Assembly: GCA_003477305.1 (NCBI GenBank)
Contig: DMTN01000039.1
Coordinates: 91,746-133,733 of the forward strand
DNA length: 41,988 nucleotides
Source of the DNA: Acholeplasmatales bacterium
Lineage (GTDB): Bacteria > Bacillota_I > Bacilli_A > Izemoplasmatales > Hujiaoplasmataceae
Reading direction: 5' to 3'
A model generated the notes under the pieces. The model was not told the DNA's origin. It made no database searches and saw only the letters and a list, made by a program, of their open reading frames with translations. Each line of letters starts with the position of its first letter. Positions within the stretch are counted from its first letter, which is position 1. A program made the position numbers and the translations under genes. This document shows positions 32,072-40,513 of this stretch, piece by piece.

Positions 32072-32671
32072 TCAACGCACCATTCTGACCAACTGTTGGA
32101 TGTACTGCCGCTTGAACGCCTCGTTTTCCAAATCGGCGATTCTCGTTCCGTTGACGGGATCCTGGATCAATTGAATCAGCATCGGGATCACGAAACAGGA
32201 AAAAATCAGGACGTAGCGGGCGGTGAGCGCATCATCGTCTTCCAATCCCGTCACTTCCCGGAGTTTTACGAAAATGATCTTCTTGAAGTCGCTGTCGTTG
32301 AAAAAGGCTTCGATGAACTGCCGCGACGTCGAGTCGCGGTTTTCGACGTTCATGATCAGATAGGCGAGCACGCCGATGTTGCTCATGGCATAGCTGTAGA
32401 TGAGATCGATCATCATCTCGAAGGTCGCTTCGATCGGGGCGTCCGGCGCTACCTGCGCCAGCCGCGTCGTGACCACGCCCTGGATTTCGCCGATGATCTC
32501 CTCAAGCACGATCGCCAAGAGGCGGTCCTTCGAACCGAAATAGTAATTGACGGCGGCGACGTTGACGTAGCACGCGTCGGCGATCTCGCGGATCGTGATC
32601 GACGGTTTCTGCATGATCAGCCGACGCGTCGCGTCGATGATGTTTTTCCGGATGTCTTCGTTATTCGGCAT
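32072..32671 (-). CDS. TetR family regulator of the MMPL operon
   Basis: A 199-residue TetR repressor. The N-terminal helix-turn-helix is RKNIIDATRRLIMQKPSITIREIADACYVNVAAVNYYFGSKDRLL, the standard TetR_N pattern (VNYYFGSK). The C-terminal half is helical and would bind the inducer. ATG 32671 follows AAGGAGTCGAAC; the longer in-frame start at 32725 would run through the operator region. It is divergent from the MMPL exporter, and TTTGAAA repeats lie in both leaders, so it likely controls itself and the exporter. Confidence 0.92.
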   Translation of the reverse strand: MPNNEDIRKNIIDATRRLIMQKPSITIREIADACYVNVAAVNYYFGSKDRLLAIVLEEIIGEIQGVVTTRLAQVAPDAPIEATFEMMIDLIYSYAMSNIGVLAYLIMNVENRDSTSRQFIEAFFNDSDFKKIIFVKLREVTGLEDDDALTARYVLIFSCFVIPMLIQLIQDPVNGTRIADLENEAFKRQYIQQLVRMVR

Positions 32672-32691
32672 GTTCGACTCCTTGAACGGGA

Positions 32692-32710
32692 TTTGAAATG
32701 ATGTTTCAAA
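32692..32710. promoter_or_regulatory. TetR operator-like inverted repeat
   Basis: TTTGAAA (32692-32698), TGATG, TTTCAAA (32704-32710): perfect 7-base arms, just downstream of the tetR transcription start, suited to autorepression. Confidence 0.75.
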
Positions 32711-32738
32711 CGGAAGTTCAAACATCGTTTCCGTAGTT

Positions 32739-32767
32739 ATTATACCATTCGTTCGCTATAATATGAA
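32739..32767 (-). promoter_or_regulatory. promoter of the tetR gene
   Basis: On the minus strand TTCATA (32762-32767), 17-base spacer, TATAAT (32739-32744) preceded by TGG (extended -10). Confidence 0.7.
32757..32762 (+). promoter_or_regulatory. -10 element of the MMPL operon promoter
   Basis: TATAAT (32757-32762) on the plus strand, 56 bases before the exporter ATG, overlapping the -35 of the divergent tetR promoter. No good -35 is visible at the right spacing. Confidence 0.55.
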
Positions 32768-32773
32768 CAGTCA

Positions 32774-32793
32774 TTTGAAACGTTTGTTTGAAA
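32774..32793. promoter_or_regulatory. second TetR site (TTTGAAA repeats)
   Basis: TTTGAAA occurs at 32774-32780 and 32787-32793, with AAACGTTT between as an imperfect dyad. It shares the half-site of the repeat at 32692-32710 and lies just downstream of the exporter start of transcription. Confidence 0.55.
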
Positions 32794-32817
32794 TAGTTGT
32801 TTGGCCGGAGGGGCATC

Positions 32818-34899
32818 ATGAAGAGAATCTTGAACGGAAACGCCAAATGGTGGTTGTCCTGTCTTTTGACCCTTTTGGTCGGAGCCGGCATCATCCTCTG
32901 CCTCTGGACGAACATCAACTACGATTTGTCGAAATATCTGCCCGAGGATGCGCGGACGGCCGAAGGCCTCGCGCTCCTCGAGGAACGGTTCGGCGTCGCC
33001 TCGGCCGTCCAGATCATGACCGATGATGTGCCGATCACCGATGGCGAAGAAATCGCGAACCGGATCGCCGCGGTCGACGGCGTTGCGTCGGTCGTCTGGC
33101 TCGGGTCGGCGACGGATCTTTCCGTCCCGCTGGAACGGATCGATCCGTCGCTCTTGGCGCGGTTCTACCGCGACGGGGCGCTCCTCTATACGATCACCCT
33201 CGACTGCGGCACCTATGACAAAGCGGCCGACGACATCGTCGCGGCGATCAGTGAAGCAATGGGAGATACCGCCTATGCGATCCGCGGCGACGTCATCGAC
33301 AACATCGAATCGCGCCGCGTCGCATCGGAGGAAATCTTCAAGATCCTGTTGATCGTCGTCCCGATCGCCCTCCTCGTGCTTCTGTTTGTCGGGCGTTCGT
33401 GGTTCGAGCCGCTGTTGATCCTTGGCAATCTCGGGATCGCCGTGATCCTCAACATGGGCACCAATGCCTTGCTCGGATCCGTCTCCTACATCACGATGAC
33501 GATGGCGATGGCGCTTCAGCTCGCGCTCTCGCTCGATTATTCGATCTTCCTCCTTCACCGCTACCATGAGGAGCGTGATCGCGGCGAAAGCGTCGTCGAC
33601 GCGATCGCCACCGCGACAAAGAAGATGTTCGGTTCCGTCACCGGCTCCGCGTTCACGACGATCGCCGGCTTCCTGGCGCTCTTTCTGATGCGCTATACGA
33701 TCGGCTTCGACATCGGGATCGTTCTGTCGAAAGGCATCTTCTTCAGTTATCTCACGACCATTCTCTTTCTCCCGGTCTTGCTTTACTTCGCTACGCCGCT
33801 TCTCGAAAAGACGGCGCACCGGCCGCTCTTCGAACGCCATCTTCCGAAACCGAAGGCGACCCCGGGCCGCGGTCGCGGCCACAGGTACATCGTCATATTG
33901 TTCTGCGTGTTGTCCGTCGCGGCCTGGTACCTGCAGGGAAAGAACGAATACCTCTATGGTAATTCCGCCGTCGCCGATCCCGAAAGCCCGGTCACGATCG
34001 ACCGGGCAACGATTGAAACGGCATTCGGTCCCTACTCACCCGTCATCATCCTCGCCGAAGACGTCACGGCGGCCGAAGAGGCGGCGTTCGTCGCGGCAAT
34101 CCTATCATCTCCCTATGTCCGGTCGGTCGATTCGCTTTCCGCGATCGCCGACGTGTCCGTCCCCCGCGAACTGCTTCCCGCCACACTCCTCGATCTCTAT
34201 GTGTCGGGCACGACCACAAGAATCGTGGTGATGCTCTCAATCGACAGCGAGACGACCGACCTGTATGAGGCCGTCGCCTTCCTCGAAACGGCAACCCAGG
34301 CGACGTTGGGGGACGCCTGGCTCGTCGGATACGCGCCGGCAACCTCGGAAATCCGCACGACGGTACTCGGCGACGCCGATCTGGTCCTCTGGGTGACGTT
34401 TCTGTCGATCGCCTTCGTGATCCTCATCCTCTTCCGCACGGCGGCCGCGCCGATCCTGTTGACGATTGTGATCCAGGCGGCGGTGTGGATGAACTTCGCC
34501 GTCATCGGTCTTGAAGGATCGAAGACGCTCTATATCGGCTATCTGATCGTGACCGCCCTTCAGATGGGCGGGACCGTCGATTACGGCATCCTCTTCACGT
34601 CCCGGTATCTCGAGTACCGCAAGGAGTATGGTCCCGCCGAGGCGATCCGGCTCGCCGGAAAGCGGAGCACCGTTTCGATCCTCACCTCGTCGTTGGTTCT
34701 CGCGGCCGCGGGGTTCGCGGAGGCGTTCGTCTCGAAGATCCCCGCCGTCAGCGGGATCGGCATGTTGATCGGTCGCGGCGCGCTTCTTTCCGCACTCGTC
34801 ATCCTTCTCTTCCTGCCGTCGATTCTCTTCCTGTTCGACCGGTTCCTGGTTCCGAAAGCCTTGCGTCAATCATCGAAAGGAGATCATGATCATGCTTAA
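32818..34899 (+). CDS. MMPL/RND superfamily exporter
   Basis: A 693-residue membrane transporter of the MMPL type. One N-terminal helix is followed by an external domain (about 35-170), a block of five or six helices with LALSLDYSIFLLHRYHEERDRG (the family's S-x-D-Y-x-x-F/L-L motif carrying the proton-relay Asp), then a second helix plus external domain (about 360-500) and a second helix block with MGGTVDYGILFTSRYLEYR. This internal duplication gives 12 helices. Substrates of such Bacillota exporters are lipids, hydrophobic drugs or envelope components; the specific one is unknown. GGAGGGG precedes ATG 32818. The gene overlaps its lipoprotein partner by 8 bases and is probably controlled by the adjacent TetR. 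Confidence 0.92.
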   Translation: MKRILNGNAKWWLSCLLTLLVGAGIILCLWTNINYDLSKYLPEDARTAEGLALLEERFGVASAVQIMTDDVPITDGEEIANRIAAVDGVASVVWLGSATDLSVPLERIDPSLLARFYRDGALLYTITLDCGTYDKAADDIVAAISEAMGDTAYAIRGDVIDNIESRRVASEEIFKILLIVVPIALLVLLFVGRSWFEPLLILGNLGIAVILNMGTNALLGSVSYITMTMAMALQLALSLDYSIFLLHRYHEERDRGESVVDAIATATKKMFGSVTGSAFTTIAGFLALFLMRYTIGFDIGIVLSKGIFFSYLTTILFLPVLLYFATPLLEKTAHRPLFERHLPKPKATPGRGRGHRYIVILFCVLSVAAWYLQGKNEYLYGNSAVADPESPVTIDRATIETAFGPYSPVIILAEDVTAAEEAAFVAAILSSPYVRSVDSLSAIADVSVPRELLPATLLDLYVSGTTTRIVVMLSIDSETTDLYEAVAFLETATQATLGDAWLVGYAPATSEIRTTVLGDADLVLWVTFLSIAFVILILFRTAAAPILLTIVIQAAVWMNFAVIGLEGSKTLYIGYLIVTALQMGGTVDYGILFTSRYLEYRKEYGPAEAIRLAGKRSTVSILTSSLVLAAAGFAEAFVSKIPAVSGIGMLIGRGALLSALVILLFLPSILFLFDRFLVPKALRQSSKGDHDHA

Positions 34900-36376
34900 G
34901 AAAATGCTTTTCGGAGCGCTCATCGCGCTCCTTGCGTACTCCGTCATCGCCTGTGAAAGCACGACGACATCGACCGCCGCAACGTCGGGATCGCTTCCGA
35001 CGAATGAGATCGACGCCGTCAAGGACGAAACGATCTATCTGGAAGCCGCGACGGACGGGACGGTCGAACATGCCGTCGCGGTCGTCCGGCTTGAAAACGT
35101 CGTTTCCGGGTTGTACGTCGACCACGGGACCTTCACTGCGGGCGAAGATCTGTCCGGTTCCGCGACGATCCTGGTCGAAGCCGGAAGGCTATTGGTCCCG
35201 GTTCTATCACAGCGAGTGGAACATTACTACCGCGCCGAACTGGGAGAAGGCTACGCATCGCCGTTTTTGATCTCTTTATCCTATTTCAGGGACACTCTTG
35301 AGACCGATCCCGGTATAGCTTTGGTCGAATCCACGGATCACGCGATCGTGATTCACGTAGAAGCGAATCCGGATGCGTCAGAAGCGTTCCGCACCGGGTA
35401 TGTCTGTGCGCTGCAAGTCACGCTGAAGAGCGACGTCGTCCAGGCGCCGGACGTCACCGGCGGACTGGTCGTGCTCGCGGGCGGAAACTATCTGATCTCG
35501 CTGACCGCGCTTCCCGGATCGATCGGCGATTATCGCATCGAGTATCTCGGGACCGGCTTTGGGATCGTTTCGATCCAGGCGACCTTCACCCGCTTCACCC
35601 CGGCTTTCCTCGGTTCCGAACTCTCCGGATTCGCCACGTCGATGCCCGAACTGACGGAGGGAATCGCCGCGCTTGCGGTCGGTACGGCCGAACTGCATCA
35701 GGGTCTTTTTGATTTGTCCGATGCGGTTCATACGCTCTCGACCGGATCGGCCGACTTGACCGACGGGATCGGCCAACTGCATGACGGTCTGGTTTCGACG
35801 GCCCTCGGCGCCCATGCGACCGCCGACGCGCTCGAAACGCTTGCGGATACCGCGGCGATATTGGCGTCCGGTGAGGTGGACCTCGCGGCCGCCTACGCGG
35901 GACTGATGCTTCAGGTACTGGATGTCCAGGCGACGTTCTCCGCCCTTCATCCGGGGGATATGGACCTGCTTACCAAACTCGCGACGCTTTCCGGCACGGC
36001 GGGCGCCATCGAATCGGCATTGTCCGATCATCTCGACGGGATGGAAGCCTTCGCGGACGGCCTTCTTGATCTTTCCAATCAATATGCGATTTTTGCGGCG
36101 GGTCTGGATGCGCTCGTTCTTGCGGCGCTTGCCCTTCAAGACGGTTCCACCGGTATTTCGGATGGCCTTACGTCAATTGACGCGGCGCTTGCGGCGATGC
36201 CCGAAGGAGTATTGGCGATGAACGCGGCGCTGACGACGATTTCGGACGGATTCGACGATGCGGCGACGGCGTTATCCTTCCTGTTCCTCGAGCCGACGGA
36301 TCCCGTTTCGTTCACGTCGCCGGATAATCCGACGCCCCGATCGGTCCAGTTCATCTACGTGGTCACCGGTTTCTGA
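34892..36376 (+). CDS. lipoprotein with LxxG heptad repeats, MMPL partner
   Basis: A 494-residue predicted lipoprotein: MLKKMLFGALIALLAYSVIAC ends in the lipobox VIAC, followed by the Thr-rich ESTTTSTAATSG. Residues about 30-245 form a beta-rich domain. Residues about 250-470 show repeated L-x-x-G steps (LTEGIAALAVGTAELHQGL, LSTGSADLTDGIGQLHDGL, LQDGSTGISDGLTSID), the xxxLxxG pattern of YhgE/Pip and MMPL-linked external domains, which form long helical hairpins. Start at 34892 is preferred (9 bases after AGGAG); ATG 34886 is only 3 bases after it. It overlaps the exporter gene, so it likely extends the exporter into or across the wall. Confidence 0.85.
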   Translation: MLKKMLFGALIALLAYSVIACESTTTSTAATSGSLPTNEIDAVKDETIYLEAATDGTVEHAVAVVRLENVVSGLYVDHGTFTAGEDLSGSATILVEAGRLLVPVLSQRVEHYYRAELGEGYASPFLISLSYFRDTLETDPGIALVESTDHAIVIHVEANPDASEAFRTGYVCALQVTLKSDVVQAPDVTGGLVVLAGGNYLISLTALPGSIGDYRIEYLGTGFGIVSIQATFTRFTPAFLGSELSGFATSMPELTEGIAALAVGTAELHQGLFDLSDAVHTLSTGSADLTDGIGQLHDGLVSTALGAHATADALETLADTAAILASGEVDLAAAYAGLMLQVLDVQATFSALHPGDMDLLTKLATLSGTAGAIESALSDHLDGMEAFADGLLDLSNQYAIFAAGLDALVLAALALQDGSTGISDGLTSIDAALAAMPEGVLAMNAALTTISDGFDDAATALSFLFLEPTDPVSFTSPDNPTPRSVQFIYVVTGF

Positions 36377-36388
36377 ACCGAAAAGACA

Positions 36389-36437
36389 ACAGACCCATCC
36401 GTAACGGCCAATGCCGGCGGATGGGTCTGTTTTTTTA
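36389..36437 (+). terminator. terminator of the MMPL operon
   Basis: ACAGACCCATCCG (36389-36401) pairs with CGGATGGGTCTGT (36418-36430), then a run of T to 36437. Strong; also positioned near the end of the convergent small gene. Confidence 0.93.
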
Positions 36438-36462
36438 TGAGTGATCAGATCGATGCTTCACC

Positions 36463-36972
36463 TCATTGGAGCATCTTCAAGTATTCCAGCATTTTCTGGA
36501 ATGGAAAAAAGGAAATTTTCCAATTATCCTGTCCGACCGGCGATTCATTCAAGCGCAGGGCGAGTTGAGGTTGTTCGGGATATTCGGCGAGGAATTCACC
36601 GTCGCAACACCACGAAAGATCGAACATCGCCCGGTTCAACCGGGCAACCAACTTGCGGTCTTTCGTCTTCCCGAAGGTGACATCATGAATCTGGTTGGTA
36701 TATGCCGTTGCCAAAGGCAAATCGTATCCTTGCACCGCCATCGTGATGAAGACAGCCCGTGCGAACAGTTCGGTCGGATTCTTGAAATCGGATTTTTTGA
36801 GTCCGTACAGGACGACGCAATAGCGCGTCAGGTCGTTCATCAGGCAAAACAGTTTCTTGCGGAAAACGTTGAAATAGTCGGCGTGCCACGCGAAGAAATC
36901 GTCATCGGTGTTCTTGACGATGATTTCCGGTTTCAGGAAATCGAGCATCTTCTTGGTACATTGGATGTGCAT
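36463..36972 (-). CDS. small cytoplasmic protein, DUF6933-like
   Basis: A 169-residue soluble protein beginning MHIQCTKKMLDFLKPEIIV. The MxIxCTKKLL start, followed by FFAWHADYFNVFRKKLFCLMNDLTRYCVVLYGL, matches from memory a small uncharacterised family (DUF6933). Conserved-looking residues are Cys5, Trp/His in AWHAD and the NDLTRY segment. No signal peptide or catalytic motif is evident. ATG 36972 follows GGCGGAG with a 9-base spacer; a TTG three codons upstream has no spacing for a site. Single gene. Confidence 0.72.
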   Translation of the reverse strand: MHIQCTKKMLDFLKPEIIVKNTDDDFFAWHADYFNVFRKKLFCLMNDLTRYCVVLYGLKKSDFKNPTELFARAVFITMAVQGYDLPLATAYTNQIHDVTFGKTKDRKLVARLNRAMFDLSWCCDGEFLAEYPEQPQLALRLNESPVGQDNWKISFFPFQKMLEYLKMLQ

Positions 36973-37027
36973 TGGGGTCAACTCCGCCCGATATTGAATG
37001 AATGATCCTTGACGTGGATTCCCCTCT

Positions 37028-37056
37028 ATCTTAACATCGTCGAACGGAAATGGAAA
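37028..37056 (-). promoter_or_regulatory. candidate promoter of the DUF6933-like gene
   Basis: On the minus strand TTTCCA (37051-37056), 17-base spacer, TAAGAT (37028-37033) with TGT before it (extended -10). Weak -35. Confidence 0.4.
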
Positions 37057-37085
37057 GCCGGGTTCGACAAAATCGACCCGGCTTT
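37054..37085 (-). terminator. hairpin after the S41 peptidase gene
   Basis: AAAGCCGGGT (37054-37063) pairs with ACCCGGCTTT (37076-37085). On the minus strand it is followed only by CCATTTCC, so termination may be partial. Confidence 0.7.
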
Positions 37086-37117
37086 GAAAGTGATTTTGTG
37101 ATGCTTCTTCCGATCGG

Positions 37118-38539
37118 TCACGGGTGCAAGTCGGCTTCGATCAGGGCGACGGCCGCGGCCATCACCGTGTCAATGCCCGCGACATAGTCTTCAAAGGTGA
37201 TTTCCAACGGGATGTCGGGTTCGATTCCGCGCCCAAGGGTGAATCCCTCGACCGCGACGCCCCAGACCATCGTCGACGTCCGGAATTCGATATGCGTCCG
37301 CGAAAGCGTGTATTCGACCGACCCGTCCGAGCAGACGAAGGATCCGCCCGTTTCCGTCCCGATGAAGGTCCCGATCTCCTGATATTGGAGCAAGGCTGCG
37401 AAATGCCCGCAGGTCGAGAAACAGCGTCCGTCGATGAGCGTATAGACTTCGCCGTCGTAGTGCGGCGTCGACAAGGGCACATCGGACTTCAGCCCCGGAT
37501 AGTACCCGGGCGCATCGGCGCGGAAATACGGTTGGGCAACCGCGGCCAGATGCGAGAACAAATGACTGGCGGGACGCGGATCGCCGCCCCCGTTCCCGCG
37601 CAGATCGAGGATGACGTGGCCGATGCCTTCTGTCTTCACCCGGGTGAAGAAGGCGTCGACGGCGGCGTTGATCGACTCGATACTCTCGTTTGTGATCGGC
37701 TGGAAGGCTTGCACCTTCAAGACGGCGTACCCCTCGAAAAAGGTCGTTACGACCGCTGGGAACGGCTCCCAAAACGAGGTGTTGACGGTGTCCCGGACCA
37801 TCGCTTCTTCATCGATCGATGCAGTTTGCGCATCGATGTATTCGATGGCGAGCGTATCGTCGTCGGCCAAAAACAACAGATAGTACTGGAAATAGGATTC
37901 CGCCAGGACGCTCGTCCGAAGCGACGTGCCGACGCCGTCGGCGGGTAGAAAGGGCATCATCGACTGCGTGATCGCGGCGACTGCGACGCCGTCGATCGAG
38001 ATGATTTCATCGCCGACTTCCATCGCGCTGTCTCCCGTGACGGAAACCACCATGAGTTTTCCCGCGAAGAGACGGGCATCGACGGGATAGGTGAACGCAC
38101 TGTCGAAGATGTCCGCATACGCCGTATCCGGGACCCGGACGACCGAATGCCCGCAGCGGTACGCCGCGACGGCCACCGCCAGGACGCGATAGAATTCCAG
38201 CGCCGTCATCCCGGCATGGAGCAGGGCGCGCTGCGCCGTGATCACATCCGCAAGTTCCTCCCAATCGGTGAAGACCTTTGGGTTGCGAACCATGGTGTCG
38301 ACGAACTGATCGAAATCAGAGCGGACATGGACCAGCGAATACGTTTGGACCGCCATCGTCCCGGTACTCGTCGGCAAGGTGCTCGGGATCGTCGTCGACA
38401 CGCTCGTCGATGTCGCGCTTGTGGTCGATATGGTCGTCGGCACGGTCGTTGCGACGGTACCCGTCGTCGTGACGGCATCGCAGCCGACGACCGCGGATAT
38501 GAGAGCGAACATGCATAGCAGGATCAAATGCTTCTTCAT
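37118..38539 (-). CDS. S41 family peptidase lipoprotein
   Basis: A 473-residue exported lipoprotein: MKKHLILLCMFALISAVVGC ends in the lipobox VVGC (Cys20). A Thr/Ser-rich linker follows to about residue 62. Residues about 150-225 look like a PDZ-type region (GDEIISIDGVAV). The C-terminal domain has the S41 (C-terminal processing/tricorn-like) signatures: GHVILDLRGNGGGD, VYTLIDGRCFSTCGHFAALLQ with the candidate Ser nucleophile in FSTC, and FIGTETGGSF. It is probably a serine protease acting outside the membrane. The start overlaps the upstream BlaI-fusion gene by ATGA, so the two are cotranscribed and likely functionally linked. Confidence 0.9.
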   Translation of the reverse strand: MKKHLILLCMFALISAVVGCDAVTTTGTVATTVPTTISTTSATSTSVSTTIPSTLPTSTGTMAVQTYSLVHVRSDFDQFVDTMVRNPKVFTDWEELADVITAQRALLHAGMTALEFYRVLAVAVAAYRCGHSVVRVPDTAYADIFDSAFTYPVDARLFAGKLMVVSVTGDSAMEVGDEIISIDGVAVAAITQSMMPFLPADGVGTSLRTSVLAESYFQYYLLFLADDDTLAIEYIDAQTASIDEEAMVRDTVNTSFWEPFPAVVTTFFEGYAVLKVQAFQPITNESIESINAAVDAFFTRVKTEGIGHVILDLRGNGGGDPRPASHLFSHLAAVAQPYFRADAPGYYPGLKSDVPLSTPHYDGEVYTLIDGRCFSTCGHFAALLQYQEIGTFIGTETGGSFVCSDGSVEYTLSRTHIEFRTSTMVWGVAVEGFTLGRGIEPDIPLEITFEDYVAGIDTVMAAAVALIEADLHP

Positions 38540-39492
38540 CGCTTGTCGCTCCCCTCAAGTGATGCGTACTGTTTTTGGAAGTCCTCTGCCCAACCGACCC
38601 AGAACGCAGTCTCGTCCAAACCGAAGGCGGTATCGTACCGCCGCGGGTCCTTCAAAAACGTCGCGATCGCCGACCGACCGAAGGTGCGGTGGATGAAATC
38701 GATGATCGTCCAGGATAGTTCATACCCGTCGTCCGCCCTGAAGCCGTCGTAGCGGATCGCCAGGTTCGGAATCGTCTTCGTGGTGATGCGTTGCGCTTGC
38801 CTTTGCATCGCGCGATCGAAACGGTCCTTCCTGATCCAGCCGCTCTCGTAGGCGGCGAAGCCCTGTTCGAACCAATAGGGAACCTGGGGAGAAAGATCGC
38901 GGACGATGATCTGGACCCACACGTGGGACGCCGCCTGTTCGATCGTCATATCGTCGAACAACCGTTCCGGCGCGAGATGGAGGATGTCCCAGTCGCCGCT
39001 GGCGCGGAGCCAGTCCGGCCCCGCTTGGAGGCCAAGGGCGGAGTGCATGCGATGGATGGATTGATACAGATAGACGATCTGCTTCTCCCCGCGGCGGTAT
39101 CCGAAATCGCGTGCCAACCTGTCATGGAAGGTTTCGAGACATTCGCCGAGACGACGCACAAGCGTTGCGTCGTCGACGCCGTAGAAGACGAAATGGTCCG
39201 TCTCGCCGCGGACGATCCCGCCGTAGACGCGGTTCAAAACCGCCTTCATCTCGGCGACGACGCAGTCGCGCTCGGACACGGCGGGCGAGTAGAGATACTT
39301 CCCGTGATCGGACGCAAAGGCGATAAGCCCCTTGACGCACAGCCGCGACAGGAAGGTCTTGACCGTCGTCGGACTCCAGGCGGTTTCATCAACGAGCGCC
39401 GCGGTCACAGCCGCGGCGGTGCATGTCGATTTCTCCCACAGGACGCGCATCACGCGCCATTCGGAATCGGTGAGCAGAGCTGGTGTTTTCAT
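38536..39492 (-). CDS. BlaI-type repressor fused to a degenerate gluzincin domain
   Basis: A 318-residue protein. Residues 1-75 match the BlaI/MecI winged helix (LTDSEWRVMRVLWEKS, then SPTTVKTFLSRLCVKGLI and the wing HGKYLYSPAV), and 76-110 the dimerisation helices. Residues about 125-300 resemble a peptidase_MA/M1-like gluzincin fold: IYLYQ-type strands, then TIEQAASHVWVQIIV and VPYWFEQGFAAYES. The HExxH motif reads QAASH, so the first His and the catalytic Glu are gone while the third ligand region WFEQG is kept; it should be inactive. No membrane helix is present. A perfect BlaI-type operator lies in its promoter, and an S41 peptidase gene overlaps its 3' end. Possibly a ligand- or peptide-sensing repressor. 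Confidence 0.85.
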   Translation of the reverse strand: MKTPALLTDSEWRVMRVLWEKSTCTAAAVTAALVDETAWSPTTVKTFLSRLCVKGLIAFASDHGKYLYSPAVSERDCVVAEMKAVLNRVYGGIVRGETDHFVFYGVDDATLVRRLGECLETFHDRLARDFGYRRGEKQIVYLYQSIHRMHSALGLQAGPDWLRASGDWDILHLAPERLFDDMTIEQAASHVWVQIIVRDLSPQVPYWFEQGFAAYESGWIRKDRFDRAMQRQAQRITTKTIPNLAIRYDGFRADDGYELSWTIIDFIHRTFGRSAIATFLKDPRRYDTAFGLDETAFWVGWAEDFQKQYASLEGSDKR

Positions 39493-39506
39493 GGCGAACC
39501 TCGTTA

Positions 39507-39520
39507 ACTACATTTGTAGT
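39507..39520. promoter_or_regulatory. BlaI/MecI-type operator
   Basis: ACTACA-TT-TGTAGT is a perfect dyad of the TACA/TGTA type bound by BlaI/MecI. It lies 15 bases before the fusion gene ATG and just after the predicted transcription start, implying autorepression. Confidence 0.85.
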
Positions 39521-39530
39521 CAGTAACCAT

Positions 39531-39559
39531 ATTCTACTTGATACCACCTTCTTTGTAAA
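39531..39559 (-). promoter_or_regulatory. promoter of the BlaI-fusion/S41 operon
   Basis: On the minus strand TTTACA (39554-39559), 17-base spacer, TAGAAT (39531-39536). Confidence 0.78.
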
Positions 39560-39589
39560 GCGCTATTCGCGTATTTTTTCATCCCGCAG

Positions 39590-39615
39590 AAAAAAAGGAA
39601 GGCCGATTGCCTTCC
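39590..39615 (-). terminator. terminator of the GLUG/esterase operon
   Basis: On the minus strand GGAAGGC and GCCTTCC (39609-39615 with 39597-39603) with a short loop, then a run of seven T, 15 bases past the esterase stop. Confidence 0.9.
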
Positions 39616-39629
39616 CGATCGATAGGATG

Positions 39630-40478
39630 TCACCCGTCGATCAAAGTGAGATAAAGATCGAAATACCGTTGCCCGAGCTCGATGTTCGCTGCGCGGCTGA
39701 AATGGATTGAATCGTTTATGTTGCTTGTCAGTCCGTCTGTTTCCACGAAACCGCAATGCGGAAGATCGGCGAGAACCTGCCTGGCGGCTGATACCACTTC
39801 GTCGATCGGATACTGCGTTTTCGCTTCTTCCTTCCATGCGGGGACGAAGTCGCCGGCGATGAAGGGGATCCCGTCGAGCGCAAGATCGGTCCGAAGCGAC
39901 GTGATCATGGCACGGAGATGGTCATCATACTCACGGTAGGCGGAATCGAGGATCGCATCCGTCTCGCCCTGATGCCAAAGCACGGCGACGATCCGATTCG
40001 TGGCATTGAGCGATAAAACCGCCAGCGCGGTCGTGATCATCCGTTCATACAGGTCCTCACCGGGATTCCAGCGGTGATCCTTGAAGCCGGTTCCGCCGAC
40101 CGCCATGTTCAGGATGAGCAACGTCCTTCCTTCTTCCAGCAATTCTGCTTCGACGTATGCCTTGGCGAAAAAGAGCGAGAAGTTATTCCAGGTATCGTCG
40201 CCGACAACCCGTTCGGCCGCCGTGGTGATGGAATGATCTTCGTTCAACATCACGACGCGTTCGTCTTCGAGATATCGAACGCCCTCGCCGTGACCGACGC
40301 CGACGGCGTTCGACTGTCCGGCGACGAGGATGATGTCATAGTCGGTATCGGCATAGGGCGACAACAGGGCACTCCATTCCGATTGTGACAGGGTGGATGT
40401 CGTCGCTGCGGTTGTGCACGACATGATCCAGACGGAACACAGGGTTGTGATTAGTATCATCAAGAAGCCTTTTTTCAT
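39630..40478 (-). CDS. sialate O-acetylesterase-like (SASA/SGNH) lipoprotein
   Basis: A 282-residue exported lipoprotein: MKKGFLMILITTLCSVWIMSC ends at lipid-attached Cys21. Residues about 45-280 match the SASA/CE6-type SGNH esterase fold: block I IILVAGQSNAVGVG with nucleophile Ser56, block II NMAVGGTGF with the oxyanion glycines, block III IVAVLWHQGETDA, and block V DSIHFS with the catalytic Asp/His. It should remove O-acetyl groups from sialic acid or other glycans at the cell surface. An alternative ATG at 40517 overlaps the stop of the upstream GLUG gene (ATGA) and would add 13 residues before the signal peptide; the shorter start gives a standard lipoprotein signal but a weak ribosome site. 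Confidence 0.87.
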   Translation of the reverse strand: MKKGFLMILITTLCSVWIMSCTTAATTSTLSQSEWSALLSPYADTDYDIILVAGQSNAVGVGHGEGVRYLEDERVVMLNEDHSITTAAERVVGDDTWNNFSLFFAKAYVEAELLEEGRTLLILNMAVGGTGFKDHRWNPGEDLYERMITTALAVLSLNATNRIVAVLWHQGETDAILDSAYREYDDHLRAMITSLRTDLALDGIPFIAGDFVPAWKEEAKTQYPIDEVVSAARQVLADLPHCGFVETDGLTSNINDSIHFSRAANIELGQRYFDLYLTLIDG

Positions 40479-40513
40479 CGAGATCCCGCGATGGATCGAT
40501 GCGGCGTTTCGTT

